From: JBEATZ01 sp041178545
GTDB lineage: Bacteria > Planctomycetota > UBA1135 > UBA2386
Assembly: GCA_041178545.1 (NCBI GenBank)
Contig: JBEGVB010000168.1
Span: forward strand, 1-16,140
Length of the DNA: 16,140 nucleotides
Reading direction: 5' to 3'
Shown here: piece after piece, positions 8,123 through 15,102 of the stretch
Numbering within the stretch: the stretch's first letter is position 1
Layout of the letters: every line of letters begins with the position of its first letter
The notes under the pieces: generated by a model
Told to the model about the DNA's origin: nothing
The model's input: only the letters and a program-made list of their open reading frames with translations
Databases searched by the model: none
Position numbers and translations under genes: made by a program

Positions 8123-9343
8123 TCATCCGAGGCGCACCTGGACCGTCGAGACGATCGTGCGCAGCGCCTCCTCGACGACGAGGGTGTCCGGGTGGCGGAC
8201 CAGCAGGAACCCCTCACCCTCGTAGGTGCCGCTCGCCGGCTGCCCCACCGATGGCAACTTGGACTCCACGACGACGGCACGCACCTGCTCCGGCAAGCGG
8301 TCGAGCCCCTCGACCGCAACCACCTTGCCCTGCCCCTGGCCGCGCAGGTAGGCGCAGCCCGCTGCATGCGTTCGCTGCGGCACGTCGAAGGTCTCGAACA
8401 CCATGAGCTGGGCCCACGCGCGGTACATGTCGATGCCGTGTGCGTGGCCGATGAGGGAGGTGAACTGGGCGCCGGGCGGCCGGGCGGCAACCTCGCTCAG
8501 GGCAATGCTGCCGTCCCTGCGGCGGAACCACTCCATGTGGCTCACACCGGTCACCATGCCGAGCACGTCGAGGGCGCGCGGCCCCGCCTCGCGGACCGCC
8601 GCGAACTCGGGCCCGTCGATGCGCCTCGGCAGCATCACCGTCCACTGGATCCACGGGTTCTCCAGCACGTGGAGCGGCGTGGGCTGGTAGCAGCTGATGC
8701 TGTGGAGCAGGTGGCGGCCCGCGAGGGTGACGGTGTCGAAGGAGAACTCGTCCCCCACCACGAACTCCTCGAGCAGCACCGGGTTCCGGGCGGAGGGGAC
8801 GGAGGACTGCAGGAAGGAACGCAGTTCGGCCTCGGTCTCGACGCGTGCCGTCGACCTGGCACCGGCCCCGGCCGGCGGCTTCGCGACGAGCGGGAACCCG
8901 GTGCCGTGGGCGAAGGCAAGCGCCTCGGTGAGGCTGTGGCACAGCTGGTGCCGGGCGCACGGCAGCCCGTTCGCCCGCAGCACGTCCTTCATCGTCGCCT
9001 TGTCGCGGAAGTTGGTGGCCTCGCGCGCGTCCATGCCGCGGATCCGCAACTGCTCGCGCACCTCGGCGAGCGCCACCTGGAGCGGCTCGAGGATGCCGAT
9101 GAGGCGGTCGACCTTGCCCAGCTGCCCTGCGAGGCGCCGCACTCCGTCGGCAACCCCCGAGGCCGCCATCCCGTCGGCGACCTGGGCGAAGCCCACGACC
9201 CGGGAGCGGATGTCGTCCGGGAACCGCTCGAGGGGGTCCTGCGACACGATGCCGAGCCGCACACCGTCCAGGGACAGCGCGGCGCGCACGAAGCGCAGCG
9301 TGTTCTCCATGGCGAAGGGGACGGCGAAGACGACGTTGGGCAT
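8123..9343 (-). CDS. ATP-grasp ligase B (paralogue of ligases A and C)
   Basis: The 406-residue product has the same plan as ligase A. An N-terminal Rossmann-like domain starts NVVFAVPFAMEN, and NFRDKATMK lies at 111-119. The grasp domain shows Lys155 in VAKP, the loop PAGAGA at 157-162, the hinge EEF at 192-194 and GDEF at 197-200. SHMEW contains Glu271, and SEVAARPPG contains Glu284 and Arg288. The Asn usually found in the final metal-binding motif is Ala here. All nucleotide-binding residues that I can identify are kept, so it should be active. It is the first gene of the minus-strand unit that continues through ligase A, the adaptor and the RND permease. ATG 9343 was chosen because homology to A and C begins right there; it lacks a clear Shine-Dalgarno. 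It could condense an amino acid or other carboxylate with an amine; the partner molecules are not predictable. Confidence 0.9.
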   Translation of the reverse strand: MPNVVFAVPFAMENTLRFVRAALSLDGVRLGIVSQDPLERFPDDIRSRVVGFAQVADGMAASGVADGVRRLAGQLGKVDRLIGILEPLQVALAEVREQLRIRGMDAREATNFRDKATMKDVLRANGLPCARHQLCHSLTEALAFAHGTGFPLVAKPPAGAGARSTARVETEAELRSFLQSSVPSARNPVLLEEFVVGDEFSFDTVTLAGRHLLHSISCYQPTPLHVLENPWIQWTVMLPRRIDGPEFAAVREAGPRALDVLGMVTGVSHMEWFRRRDGSIALSEVAARPPGAQFTSLIGHAHGIDMYRAWAQLMVFETFDVPQRTHAAGCAYLRGQGQGKVVAVEGLDRLPEQVRAVVVESKLPSVGQPASGTYEGEGFLLVRHPDTLVVEEALRTIVSTVQVRLG

Positions 9344-9466
9344 GGGCGCTGCGCTTGAAACGGTGTGCGAGGAAGGTAACGCTTCTGCTGCGGGGTCGCC
9401 ACTTCGGCTGCTCCCCTCGGGCGCGACGCAGCACGTGCAGCGCAGCGCCCTGCCCACGGAGTCACC
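9344..9466. promoter_or_regulatory. Divergent control region between the ligase/efflux operon and the glgA operon
   Basis: These 123 bases are the only plausible promoter region for both the leftward ligase B-A-efflux unit and the rightward glgA-ligase C unit, so the two could be co-regulated. A weak rightward candidate is TTGAAA at 9355-9360 with TAACGC 16 bases later; the -10 match is poor. The 8-base palindrome GCACGTGC lies at 9431-9438, about 30 bases before the glgA start. I see no clear leftward promoter. Confidence 0.35.
9458..9461 (+). promoter_or_regulatory. Shine-Dalgarno GGAG for glgA
   Basis: GGAG ends 5 bases before ATG 9467 and supports that codon over the in-frame ATG at 9476. 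Confidence 0.55.
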
Positions 9467-10927
9467 ATGCGCCCCATGCGAATCTGCCTCATCGCCTCCG
9501 AGACCGCGCCGCTCGCCAAGACCGGCGGGCTGGCGGACGTCCTCGCTGGGCTCGGTCGGCACCTCCACCGACAGGGTCACGACGTCGTGGTCCACATGCC
9601 CCTCTACAAGCAGGTGGCCGAGTCCGGCAGGGCCATGGAACCGGTGCCGGGTGCGCAGGACATCGAGGTCCGGTTCCCGAGCCGCACGCTGCGGTTCAGC
9701 CTCAAGTCGCTCACGCTGGGGAAGGACGGGCCCAAGGTGCACCTCGTCGACTGCCCGGAGCTGTTCCACCGGCGCACCATCTACACCGACGACGCCGACG
9801 AACCGTTGCGCTTCGCGATGCTGTGCCGCGCCGTGCTGGAGTCCTGCCAGCGCCTGCAGTGGGCACCGGACGTGATCCACTGCAACGACTGGCACACGGG
9901 CCTGCTGCCGCTCTACCTCAAGACCGTCTACTCGTGGGACCGGTTGTTCGCAGGCACGCGCACGGTGCTCACGCTCCACAACGTCGGCTACCAGGGATGG
10001 TTCCCCGAGAGCCAGCTCGAGCAGCTCGGGCTCGGCGACCAGCGCGCGCACCTGCACCACGGCGACCTGCGCAACGGCCAGGTCAGCTGCCTCAAGACCG
10101 GGATCCTGCACGCGACCAAGCTGACCACGGTGAGCCGCACCTATGCGCGGGAGATCCAGACTGCCGAGTACGGCATGGGCATCGAGGAACTGCTTCAAGG
10201 CCGCAGCAGCGACCTGGTCGGAATCGTCAACGGCGTCGACTACGGCGACTGGGACCCGGCAACCGACCCACTGACGCCACACCACTTCTCGCGCGACGAC
10301 ATGCGCGGCAAGGCGCGCATGAAGGAGGCGCTGATGTCGCGCTTCAGCCTGCCGCACGACCCGCGGGCGCCGGTGCTCAGCGTCGTCTCCAGACTCACCA
10401 GCCAGAAGGGCTTCGAGCTCTTTGCCGACAGCATCCCGGTCTTCCTGCAGCGGGAGGACATGCGCCTCGTGGTGCTGGGCTCGGGCGAGGCTGGCCACGA
10501 ACAGTACTTCCAGTGGATGCGGGACACCTGGCCCAACAAGGTCGGCATCTACCGCGGCCACCACGAGGAACTCGCACACTGGATCGAGGCCGGCAGCGAC
10601 ATCTTCCTGATGCCGTCGCGCTACGAGCCCTGCGGCCTCAACCAGATGTACAGCCTGCGGTACGGCACCCCTCCCGTGGTGCGCCGCACGGGCGGCCTCG
10701 CCGACACGGTGACGCCGTGGGACCCCGTCACGGGCACCGGCACGGGCTTCCTCTTCGACGACTTCACCAGCAGCGCGCTGTACGGCGCCGTCGACTGGGC
10801 GCTGCAGAACTGGCGCAACCAGGAGGGGTGGAAGAAGCTCGTGCGCAACGGCATGTCCCAGGACTTCTCGTGGGACAAGCAGGGGCCCGAGTACGTGGCC
10901 CTCTACCGTTCCCTCCTGCCGAACTGA
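9467..10927 (+). CDS. glgA: Glycogen (starch) synthase, GT5 family
   Basis: This 486-residue enzyme matches bacterial GlgA in length and motifs. The N-terminal KTGGLADV at 18-25 carries the ADP-glucose-contacting lysine. CNDWHTG (139-145) and HNVGYQG (171-177) follow in the first Rossmann domain, and NGVD lies at 255-258. In the second domain SRLTSQKG (308-315) supplies the Arg and Lys that bind the nucleotide-sugar phosphates. RYEPCGLNQ (385-393) contains the conserved Glu387, and TGGLADTV lies at 408-415. It transfers glucose from ADP-glucose (UDP-glucose in some relatives) to the non-reducing end of an alpha-1,4-glucan in the cytoplasm. It starts at ATG 9467 and is followed after 13 bases by ATP-grasp ligase C. 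No other classical glycogen genes (glgB, glgC, glgP, glgX) are in the window, which is unusual and suggests that this copy serves the ligase cluster or that the rest lie elsewhere. Confidence 0.97.
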   Translation: MRPMRICLIASETAPLAKTGGLADVLAGLGRHLHRQGHDVVVHMPLYKQVAESGRAMEPVPGAQDIEVRFPSRTLRFSLKSLTLGKDGPKVHLVDCPELFHRRTIYTDDADEPLRFAMLCRAVLESCQRLQWAPDVIHCNDWHTGLLPLYLKTVYSWDRLFAGTRTVLTLHNVGYQGWFPESQLEQLGLGDQRAHLHHGDLRNGQVSCLKTGILHATKLTTVSRTYAREIQTAEYGMGIEELLQGRSSDLVGIVNGVDYGDWDPATDPLTPHHFSRDDMRGKARMKEALMSRFSLPHDPRAPVLSVVSRLTSQKGFELFADSIPVFLQREDMRLVVLGSGEAGHEQYFQWMRDTWPNKVGIYRGHHEELAHWIEAGSDIFLMPSRYEPCGLNQMYSLRYGTPPVVRRTGGLADTVTPWDPVTGTGTGFLFDDFTSSALYGAVDWALQNWRNQEGWKKLVRNGMSQDFSWDKQGPEYVALYRSLLPN

Positions 10928-10940
10928 GACCATCCGCGCC

Positions 10941-12161
10941 ATGCACGTCGTCTTCCTGGAGCCTTCCTTCCCCGCCAACCAGCGCCAGTTCCTGCGCGGC
11001 CTCCTCAACACCGGCGCCGCCGTCACCGCCGTGAGCGAACGACCGGTGGAGGCGATCCCCGAGGACCTGCGCAGCCGGCTCTTCGGGTTCGAGAAGGTGC
11101 GCTCCGTCGTCGACGAGCCTGCCGTGCTCGAGGCCCTGCGCCGGGCCGCGGCCCGGCGGCCCGTCGACCGGCTGGAGGCCACCGTCGAGGCCCACGTGAT
11201 GGCGGCTGCGCGCGTGCGCGAGCAGCTCGGCATCCACGGCACCACGGTGCGCACGGCACACCTGTGCCGCGACAAGGCAGCGATGAAGGAAGCCATCCGT
11301 GCCGCAGGACTGCCCTGCGCCCAGAGCGCCCGCTGCAGCAGCGAGCAGGAGGTGCGCGCATTCGCCGCAGCACAGGGCTACCCGATCGTGCTCAAGCCGC
11401 TGGACGCCGCAGGCGCCTCGGGCGTGGTGAAGGTCTCCTCCGAGGCCGAGCTGTCGGCAGCACTGCAGTCGACCGGTGTCGCCTCTGGCAAGGCGATCGC
11501 CGTCGAGGAGTTCCTCGAGGGGCACGAGGGCTTCTACGACACCATCACCGTCGACGGGAAGGTCGTCGTCGACTTCGTCTCGCACTACTTCCCGGGCGTC
11601 CTCGAGGCCATGCGCACGCGATGGATCTCGCCCCAGATCGTGGTGACCAACCGTGTCGGTGACTCCAGCTACGACGAGCTGAAGGACCTGGGCCAGAAGG
11701 CGCTGGGTGCCCTCGGCGTGTGGACGTCACCCTCCCACATGGAGTGGTTCTTCGGCCCCAAGGGCCTCAAGTTCAGCGAGATCGGCTGCCGTCCCCCGGG
11801 CGTGGGCGTGTGGGACCTCTACGCGGCCGCCAACGAGTTCGACATCTTCACCGCGTGGGCGGAAGCCGTCGTGCACGGCAGCATCCGCCAGCGCCCGTCA
11901 CGCCGGTTCAGCGCCGGCATGGTGGCCCTGCGGCCCGACCGCGACGGCCGCATCGTGGCCTACGAGGGTGTCGAGGAGCTCAAGCGCAGGTACGGCGCGA
12001 ACCTCATCGACCACCACTTCCCCACCCCGGGCACCGCGACCCAGGGGGTCGAGGCCGGCTACATGGCCAATGCCTGGGTGCGGATGAAGCACGAGGACTT
12101 CGACCAGCTGCGCTCGATGCTCAACTGGGTCGGCGAGAACGTGCGGGTCCGGGCGCAGTGA
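10941..12161 (+). CDS. ATP-grasp ligase C (paralogue of ligases A and B)
   Basis: The 406-residue protein starts HVVFLEPSFPAN, closely like ligase A, and has CRDKAAMKE at 109-117. The grasp domain shows Lys152 in VLKP, the small-residue loop DAAGASG at 155-161 and the hinge EEF at 189-191. GHEGFYD at 194-200 replaces the GDE+F/TFD form in A and B. SHMEW carries Glu268, and SEIGCRPPG carries Glu280 and Arg284. The metal-site Asn is Cys in this copy's x-G/A/C position. It is probably active as a carboxylate-amine or similar ligase, with an acceptor site that differs from its paralogues. It is the second gene of the glgA operon, 13 bases downstream and with no obvious Shine-Dalgarno, so translation may depend on glgA. 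Its last 41 bases overlap the end of the convergent sulfatase gene. Being co-transcribed with a glycogen synthase is the strongest local clue to function. Confidence 0.9.
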   Translation: MHVVFLEPSFPANQRQFLRGLLNTGAAVTAVSERPVEAIPEDLRSRLFGFEKVRSVVDEPAVLEALRRAAARRPVDRLEATVEAHVMAAARVREQLGIHGTTVRTAHLCRDKAAMKEAIRAAGLPCAQSARCSSEQEVRAFAAAQGYPIVLKPLDAAGASGVVKVSSEAELSAALQSTGVASGKAIAVEEFLEGHEGFYDTITVDGKVVVDFVSHYFPGVLEAMRTRWISPQIVVTNRVGDSSYDELKDLGQKALGALGVWTSPSHMEWFFGPKGLKFSEIGCRPPGVGVWDLYAAANEFDIFTAWAEAVVHGSIRQRPSRRFSAGMVALRPDRDGRIVAYEGVEELKRRYGANLIDHHFPTPGTATQGVEAGYMANAWVRMKHEDFDQLRSMLNWVGENVRVRAQ

Positions 12162-13629
12162 CGGTGGGCGGCGCAGGGCCACGCACCTGTGCAGCGCCCT
12201 CGGCAGGGACGCGCAACTCGGCGCGCAGGCGGGCAAGCCGTTGCTCCAGGTCGCGGCGCACGGCTGCGTACGAGGGATCTGGTGCAACGTTCACGAGTTC
12301 CTCCGGGTCGGCGACCAGGTCGTAGAGCTCCCATGCATCGAGGTGCGGGAACCGGATCAGCTTGTGCGTGGCGGTGCGCACGCCGTAGTGCTCGTGCACG
12401 TTGTGGGTCGCGAGGTGCTCGTAGTAGTGGTAGTAGGCATCGTCGCGCCAGTCGGCAGGCTGCCTGCCCTGCAGCAGCGGGACCAGGCTGCGGCCCTGCA
12501 GTCCCTCGGGGACCGGCGCACCGGCTGCCTCCAGCAGCGTCGCGGCGAAGTCGGTGTTGAGCGTCATCGCCTGCTGGGCCGTGCCCGGCTGGACCACGCC
12601 AGGCCAGCGCACCAGCAGTGGTACGCGCATCGACTCCTCGTACATGAACCGCTTGTCGTAGAAGCCGTGGTCGCCGAGGAAGAACCCGTTGTCGCTCGTG
12701 TAGACCACGATCGTGTCCTCGGCGAGCCCGTGCTCGTCCATCCACGAGAGCAGCCGCGCAACCTGTTCGTCCATGCCCCGCACCGTGGCGAGGTAGTCCT
12801 GGATGTAGCGCTGGTAGTGCCACCGCACCCGGTCTGCGCCCTCGAGGCCCGGCGGCACGTCCATCTTCACGTCGGTGCGCGTGAGGTCGCGGGCCACGGT
12901 CATCGTCGCAAGGCGGGCAGCGTCGCTGCGGGTCGCATGGTCGTCGAAGAGCGTGGCCGGCTCGGCAAAGGTCCGGCTGCGGTACTCGGCCAGCAGGTGC
13001 GGCGGCGGGGACCACTCGCGGTGCGGCGCCTTGTGGCCGAGGAAGAGGAAGAACGGCTTGTCTGCAGGGCGCTCCTGCAGCCACTGGATCGCGAAGTCCG
13101 TGATCCGCTCGCTCGCGTAGCCGTCCACCTTGGTCCGCTTGCCGTCGACGAGGAAGAACGGGTCGGTGTAGCGGCCCTGGCCCGGCAGCACGATCCCGCG
13201 GTCGAACCCGGCTTCGACCGGGTTCGCCTCGAGGTGCCACTTCCCAACCGCCGCCGTGGCATAGCCGGCCTGCTGCAGGGCGCGCGCCACCGTCCACTGC
13301 CCGGCGTCGAACCGCTGGTCGTTCTGGGCGAACCCGTTGACGTGGCTGTACCTGCCGGTGAGGACCGTGGCGCGCGAGGGACCGCACAGCGCGTTGGTCA
13401 CGAAGGCACGGTCGAAGCGCATGCCCTCCGCGGCAAGGCGGTCGAGGCCCGGAGTGCGGTCCAGCTTGCCGCCGTAGCAAGACAGTGCATGGGCAGCATG
13501 GTCGTCGCTCACCACCAGCAGGATGTTGGGACGTCGCGCAGGCCGCTCGGGCCCTTGCCCCCCACCAGGCGCTGTACAACTGCTGGACGAGGTCGCGAGG
13601 AGGAGGGACGTGAGGAGGACGGTGCGCAT
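12121..13629 (-). CDS. Secreted sulfatase (formylglycine-dependent, Cys type)
   Basis: This 502-residue protein starts with a short signal (VLLTSLLLATSSSSC). It may be a lipoprotein at Cys18, but SSSC is a poor lipobox, so ordinary signal-peptidase cleavage is also possible. The sulfatase fold opens with NILLVVSDDH, where Asp42/Asp43 are metal ligands. LCGPSRATVLTGR follows, with Cys82 in the C-x-P-S-R motif that is converted to formylglycine. Further motifs are GKWH (129-132), KAPH with His203, and TSDNG with Asp313/Asn314. The family hydrolyses sulfate esters of polysaccharides and related substrates and needs a formylglycine-generating or anaerobic maturase encoded elsewhere. ATG 13629 has GGAG 6 bases upstream. 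The last 20 or so residues are Pro/Arg-rich and lie in the 41-base antisense overlap with ligase C and just beyond. Many Planctomycetota carry large numbers of such sulfatases. The sulfated substrate is unknown. Confidence 0.95.
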   Translation of the reverse strand: MRTVLLTSLLLATSSSSCTAPGGGQGPERPARRPNILLVVSDDHAAHALSCYGGKLDRTPGLDRLAAEGMRFDRAFVTNALCGPSRATVLTGRYSHVNGFAQNDQRFDAGQWTVARALQQAGYATAAVGKWHLEANPVEAGFDRGIVLPGQGRYTDPFFLVDGKRTKVDGYASERITDFAIQWLQERPADKPFFLFLGHKAPHREWSPPPHLLAEYRSRTFAEPATLFDDHATRSDAARLATMTVARDLTRTDVKMDVPPGLEGADRVRWHYQRYIQDYLATVRGMDEQVARLLSWMDEHGLAEDTIVVYTSDNGFFLGDHGFYDKRFMYEESMRVPLLVRWPGVVQPGTAQQAMTLNTDFAATLLEAAGAPVPEGLQGRSLVPLLQGRQPADWRDDAYYHYYEHLATHNVHEHYGVRTATHKLIRFPHLDAWELYDLVADPEELVNVAPDPSYAAVRRDLEQRLARLRAELRVPAEGAAQVRGPAPPTVTAPGPARSRRPS

Positions 13630-13728
13630 GCGGTGCTCCGGTCGACGGCCACTCTATGGCCACCGCAGGCGATCCGCACCGCCGAAGCCCCGGAGTCGCT
13701 GGTTGTCGCTCGTCTGCACCGGGATACC
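13630..13728. promoter_or_regulatory. Divergent region between sulfatase and oxidoreductase with an 11-base-spaced direct repeat
   Basis: The 99-base divergent gap should hold promoters for both genes. GGCCAC occurs at 13647-13652 and again at 13658-13663, with starts 11 bases apart, about one helical turn. GGCCA and TGGCC in the same stretch also form an inverted repeat. It lies close to the sulfatase start, where a repressor or activator could act. I see no good -35/-10 pair. A chance repeat is possible. Confidence 0.25.
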
Positions 13729-15102
13729 ATGCGCACCATGGAACCGGCCCACCCGTCGTCCCGTCGTGACTTCCTGTTGTCAGCAGCGGTGATCGCAGGC
13801 GCTGCCTCGCTCGCCTCCTGCGCGAGCGGCGCGGGCCCGAGGCGCCCCTCGGCGAACAGCCGCCTCCGCATCGCGCAGGTCGGCTGCGGCGGCAAGGGCC
13901 TGAGCGACATGCAGGCGTGCGCCAAGGACCACGACATCGTGGCCCTGTGCGACGTGGACGAGGGCAAGGCGGCACAGGCGCGCACCGAGCACCCCAAGGC
14001 CACCTTCTACCACGACTACCGGGACCTCCTCGACCGCGAGAAGGTCGATGCCGTGGTGGTGAGCACTCCCGACCACAGCCATGCCGTCCCCGCACTCATC
14101 GCGATGGAGCTGGGCTGCCACGTGTTCGTGCAGAAGCCCCTCACCCACACCGTGGAGGAAGCGCGGTTGCTGACGAAGGTTGCACGGCGCACGCGGGTGA
14201 TCACGTCGATGGGCAACCAGGGCACCTGCCTCGAGGGCTTCCGTGCCGCGGCCGACACCGTGCGCGCGGGCGTGATCGGTGACGTGACCCAGGTGCACGT
14301 GTGGACCAACCGCCCGATCTGGCCGCAGGGCATCGCGCGACCCTCGTGGATCGACCCGATCCCCGCCACCTTCCGCTGGGACCTCTGGCTCGGCCCGGCT
14401 GCCCACCGTCCCTACGCCACGGCGCGCAAGGACACGGAGTTCAAGGGCTATGCCCCGTTCCAGTGGCGCGGTTGGTGGGACTTCGGCACGGGCGCCCTCG
14501 GCGACATGGCGTGCCACATCGCCAACCTGCCCTTCTTCGCCCTCGAACTCGGCTCGCCCGAGTGGATCGAGGCCGAGGCCTCGGACCACCAGCCGGAGAC
14601 CGCGCCCAAGGCGTCCACGGTGCGCTACCGCTTCCCGGCGCGCGGCACCAGGCCAGCGGTCGACTTCACCTGGTACGACGGCGGCAGGATGCCCCCTGCC
14701 GACCTGTTGCCCGGGGTCACCCTGCGCAACGGCGGCTTCATGCTGGTGGGCAGCAAGGGCACGCTCTACTCGCCCACCGACTACGGCGAGACGTTCGAGC
14801 TGCACATGAAGGACGGTGCACCGACGCCCCCACCCACGCAGCCCAAGCTGCCCCGCGCCCGCGTGTCCGGCGGCGTGCACGAGGAGTGGCTCGACGGCAT
14901 CCTCGCCAACAAGCAGCCCGTGGCGAGCTTCGACTACGCGGGTCCGTTCACCGAGGCCATGCTGCTCGGCAACCTCGCGATCCGGCTGCAGAAGCGGATC
15001 GTGTGGGACGCCGCGGCCATGAGGGCCGTGGGCGTGCCGGAGGCGGACGAGTTGATCCGCAAGCAGTACCGCCGCGGCTTCGAACTGCCCGTGACGGCGT
15101 GA
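13729..15102 (+). CDS. Gfo/Idh/MocA-family oxidoreductase with Tat lipoprotein signal
   Basis: This 457-residue protein opens with a twin-arginine signal (SRRDFLL at 11-17), a hydrophobic stretch and the lipobox LASC. It is therefore probably exported folded with its cofactor and lipid-anchored at Cys31. The mature part has an NAD(P)-binding Rossmann fold: RIAQVGCGGKG at 47-57, ALCDVD, then STPDHSH at 112-118. VQKPLTH at 134-140 contains Lys136 of the family's EKP motif, in its Q-K-P variant. The C-terminal domain includes GDMACHIAN with the probable catalytic His. The family oxidises or epimerises sugars and related polyols. ATG 13729 has GGGA a few bases upstream; the in-frame ATG 13738 is an alternative that keeps the signal. 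It is divergent from the sulfatase and overlaps the next glycosyltransferase by GTGA. Tat-exported members of this family are common in Planctomycetota. The substrate is not predictable. Confidence 0.93.
   Translation: MRTMEPAHPSSRRDFLLSAAVIAGAASLASCASGAGPRRPSANSRLRIAQVGCGGKGLSDMQACAKDHDIVALCDVDEGKAAQARTEHPKATFYHDYRDLLDREKVDAVVVSTPDHSHAVPALIAMELGCHVFVQKPLTHTVEEARLLTKVARRTRVITSMGNQGTCLEGFRAAADTVRAGVIGDVTQVHVWTNRPIWPQGIARPSWIDPIPATFRWDLWLGPAAHRPYATARKDTEFKGYAPFQWRGWWDFGTGALGDMACHIANLPFFALELGSPEWIEAEASDHQPETAPKASTVRYRFPARGTRPAVDFTWYDGGRMPPADLLPGVTLRNGGFMLVGSKGTLYSPTDYGETFELHMKDGAPTPPPTQPKLPRARVSGGVHEEWLDGILANKQPVASFDYAGPFTEAMLLGNLAIRLQKRIVWDAAAMRAVGVPEADELIRKQYRRGFELPVTA

Noticed and set aside
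6862..9343. Cyanophycin synthetase or full carbamoyl-phosphate synthase as the identity of the ligases
   Set aside because: They are about 400 residues with one grasp domain. Cyanophycin synthetase adds a Mur-ligase domain, and the CPS large subunit is about 1070 residues with two grasp domains. The S51 neighbour alone does not establish cyanophycin metabolism.
9355..9382. sigma70-type promoter for glgA
   Set aside because: TTGAAA is a fair -35, but the -10 at the right distance (TAACGC) matches poorly, so I did not call it as a separate feature.
8123..11296. Minus-strand frame continuing upstream of ligase B across glgA, giving an apparent 1057-residue protein
   Set aside because: Homology to ligases A and C begins exactly at ATG 9343. 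The extension is antisense to glgA and has shadow composition.
12241..13728. Plus-strand extension of the oxidoreductase frame across the sulfatase gene
   Set aside because: The Tat signal immediately after ATG 13729 marks the true N-terminus; the upstream frame is antisense to the sulfatase.
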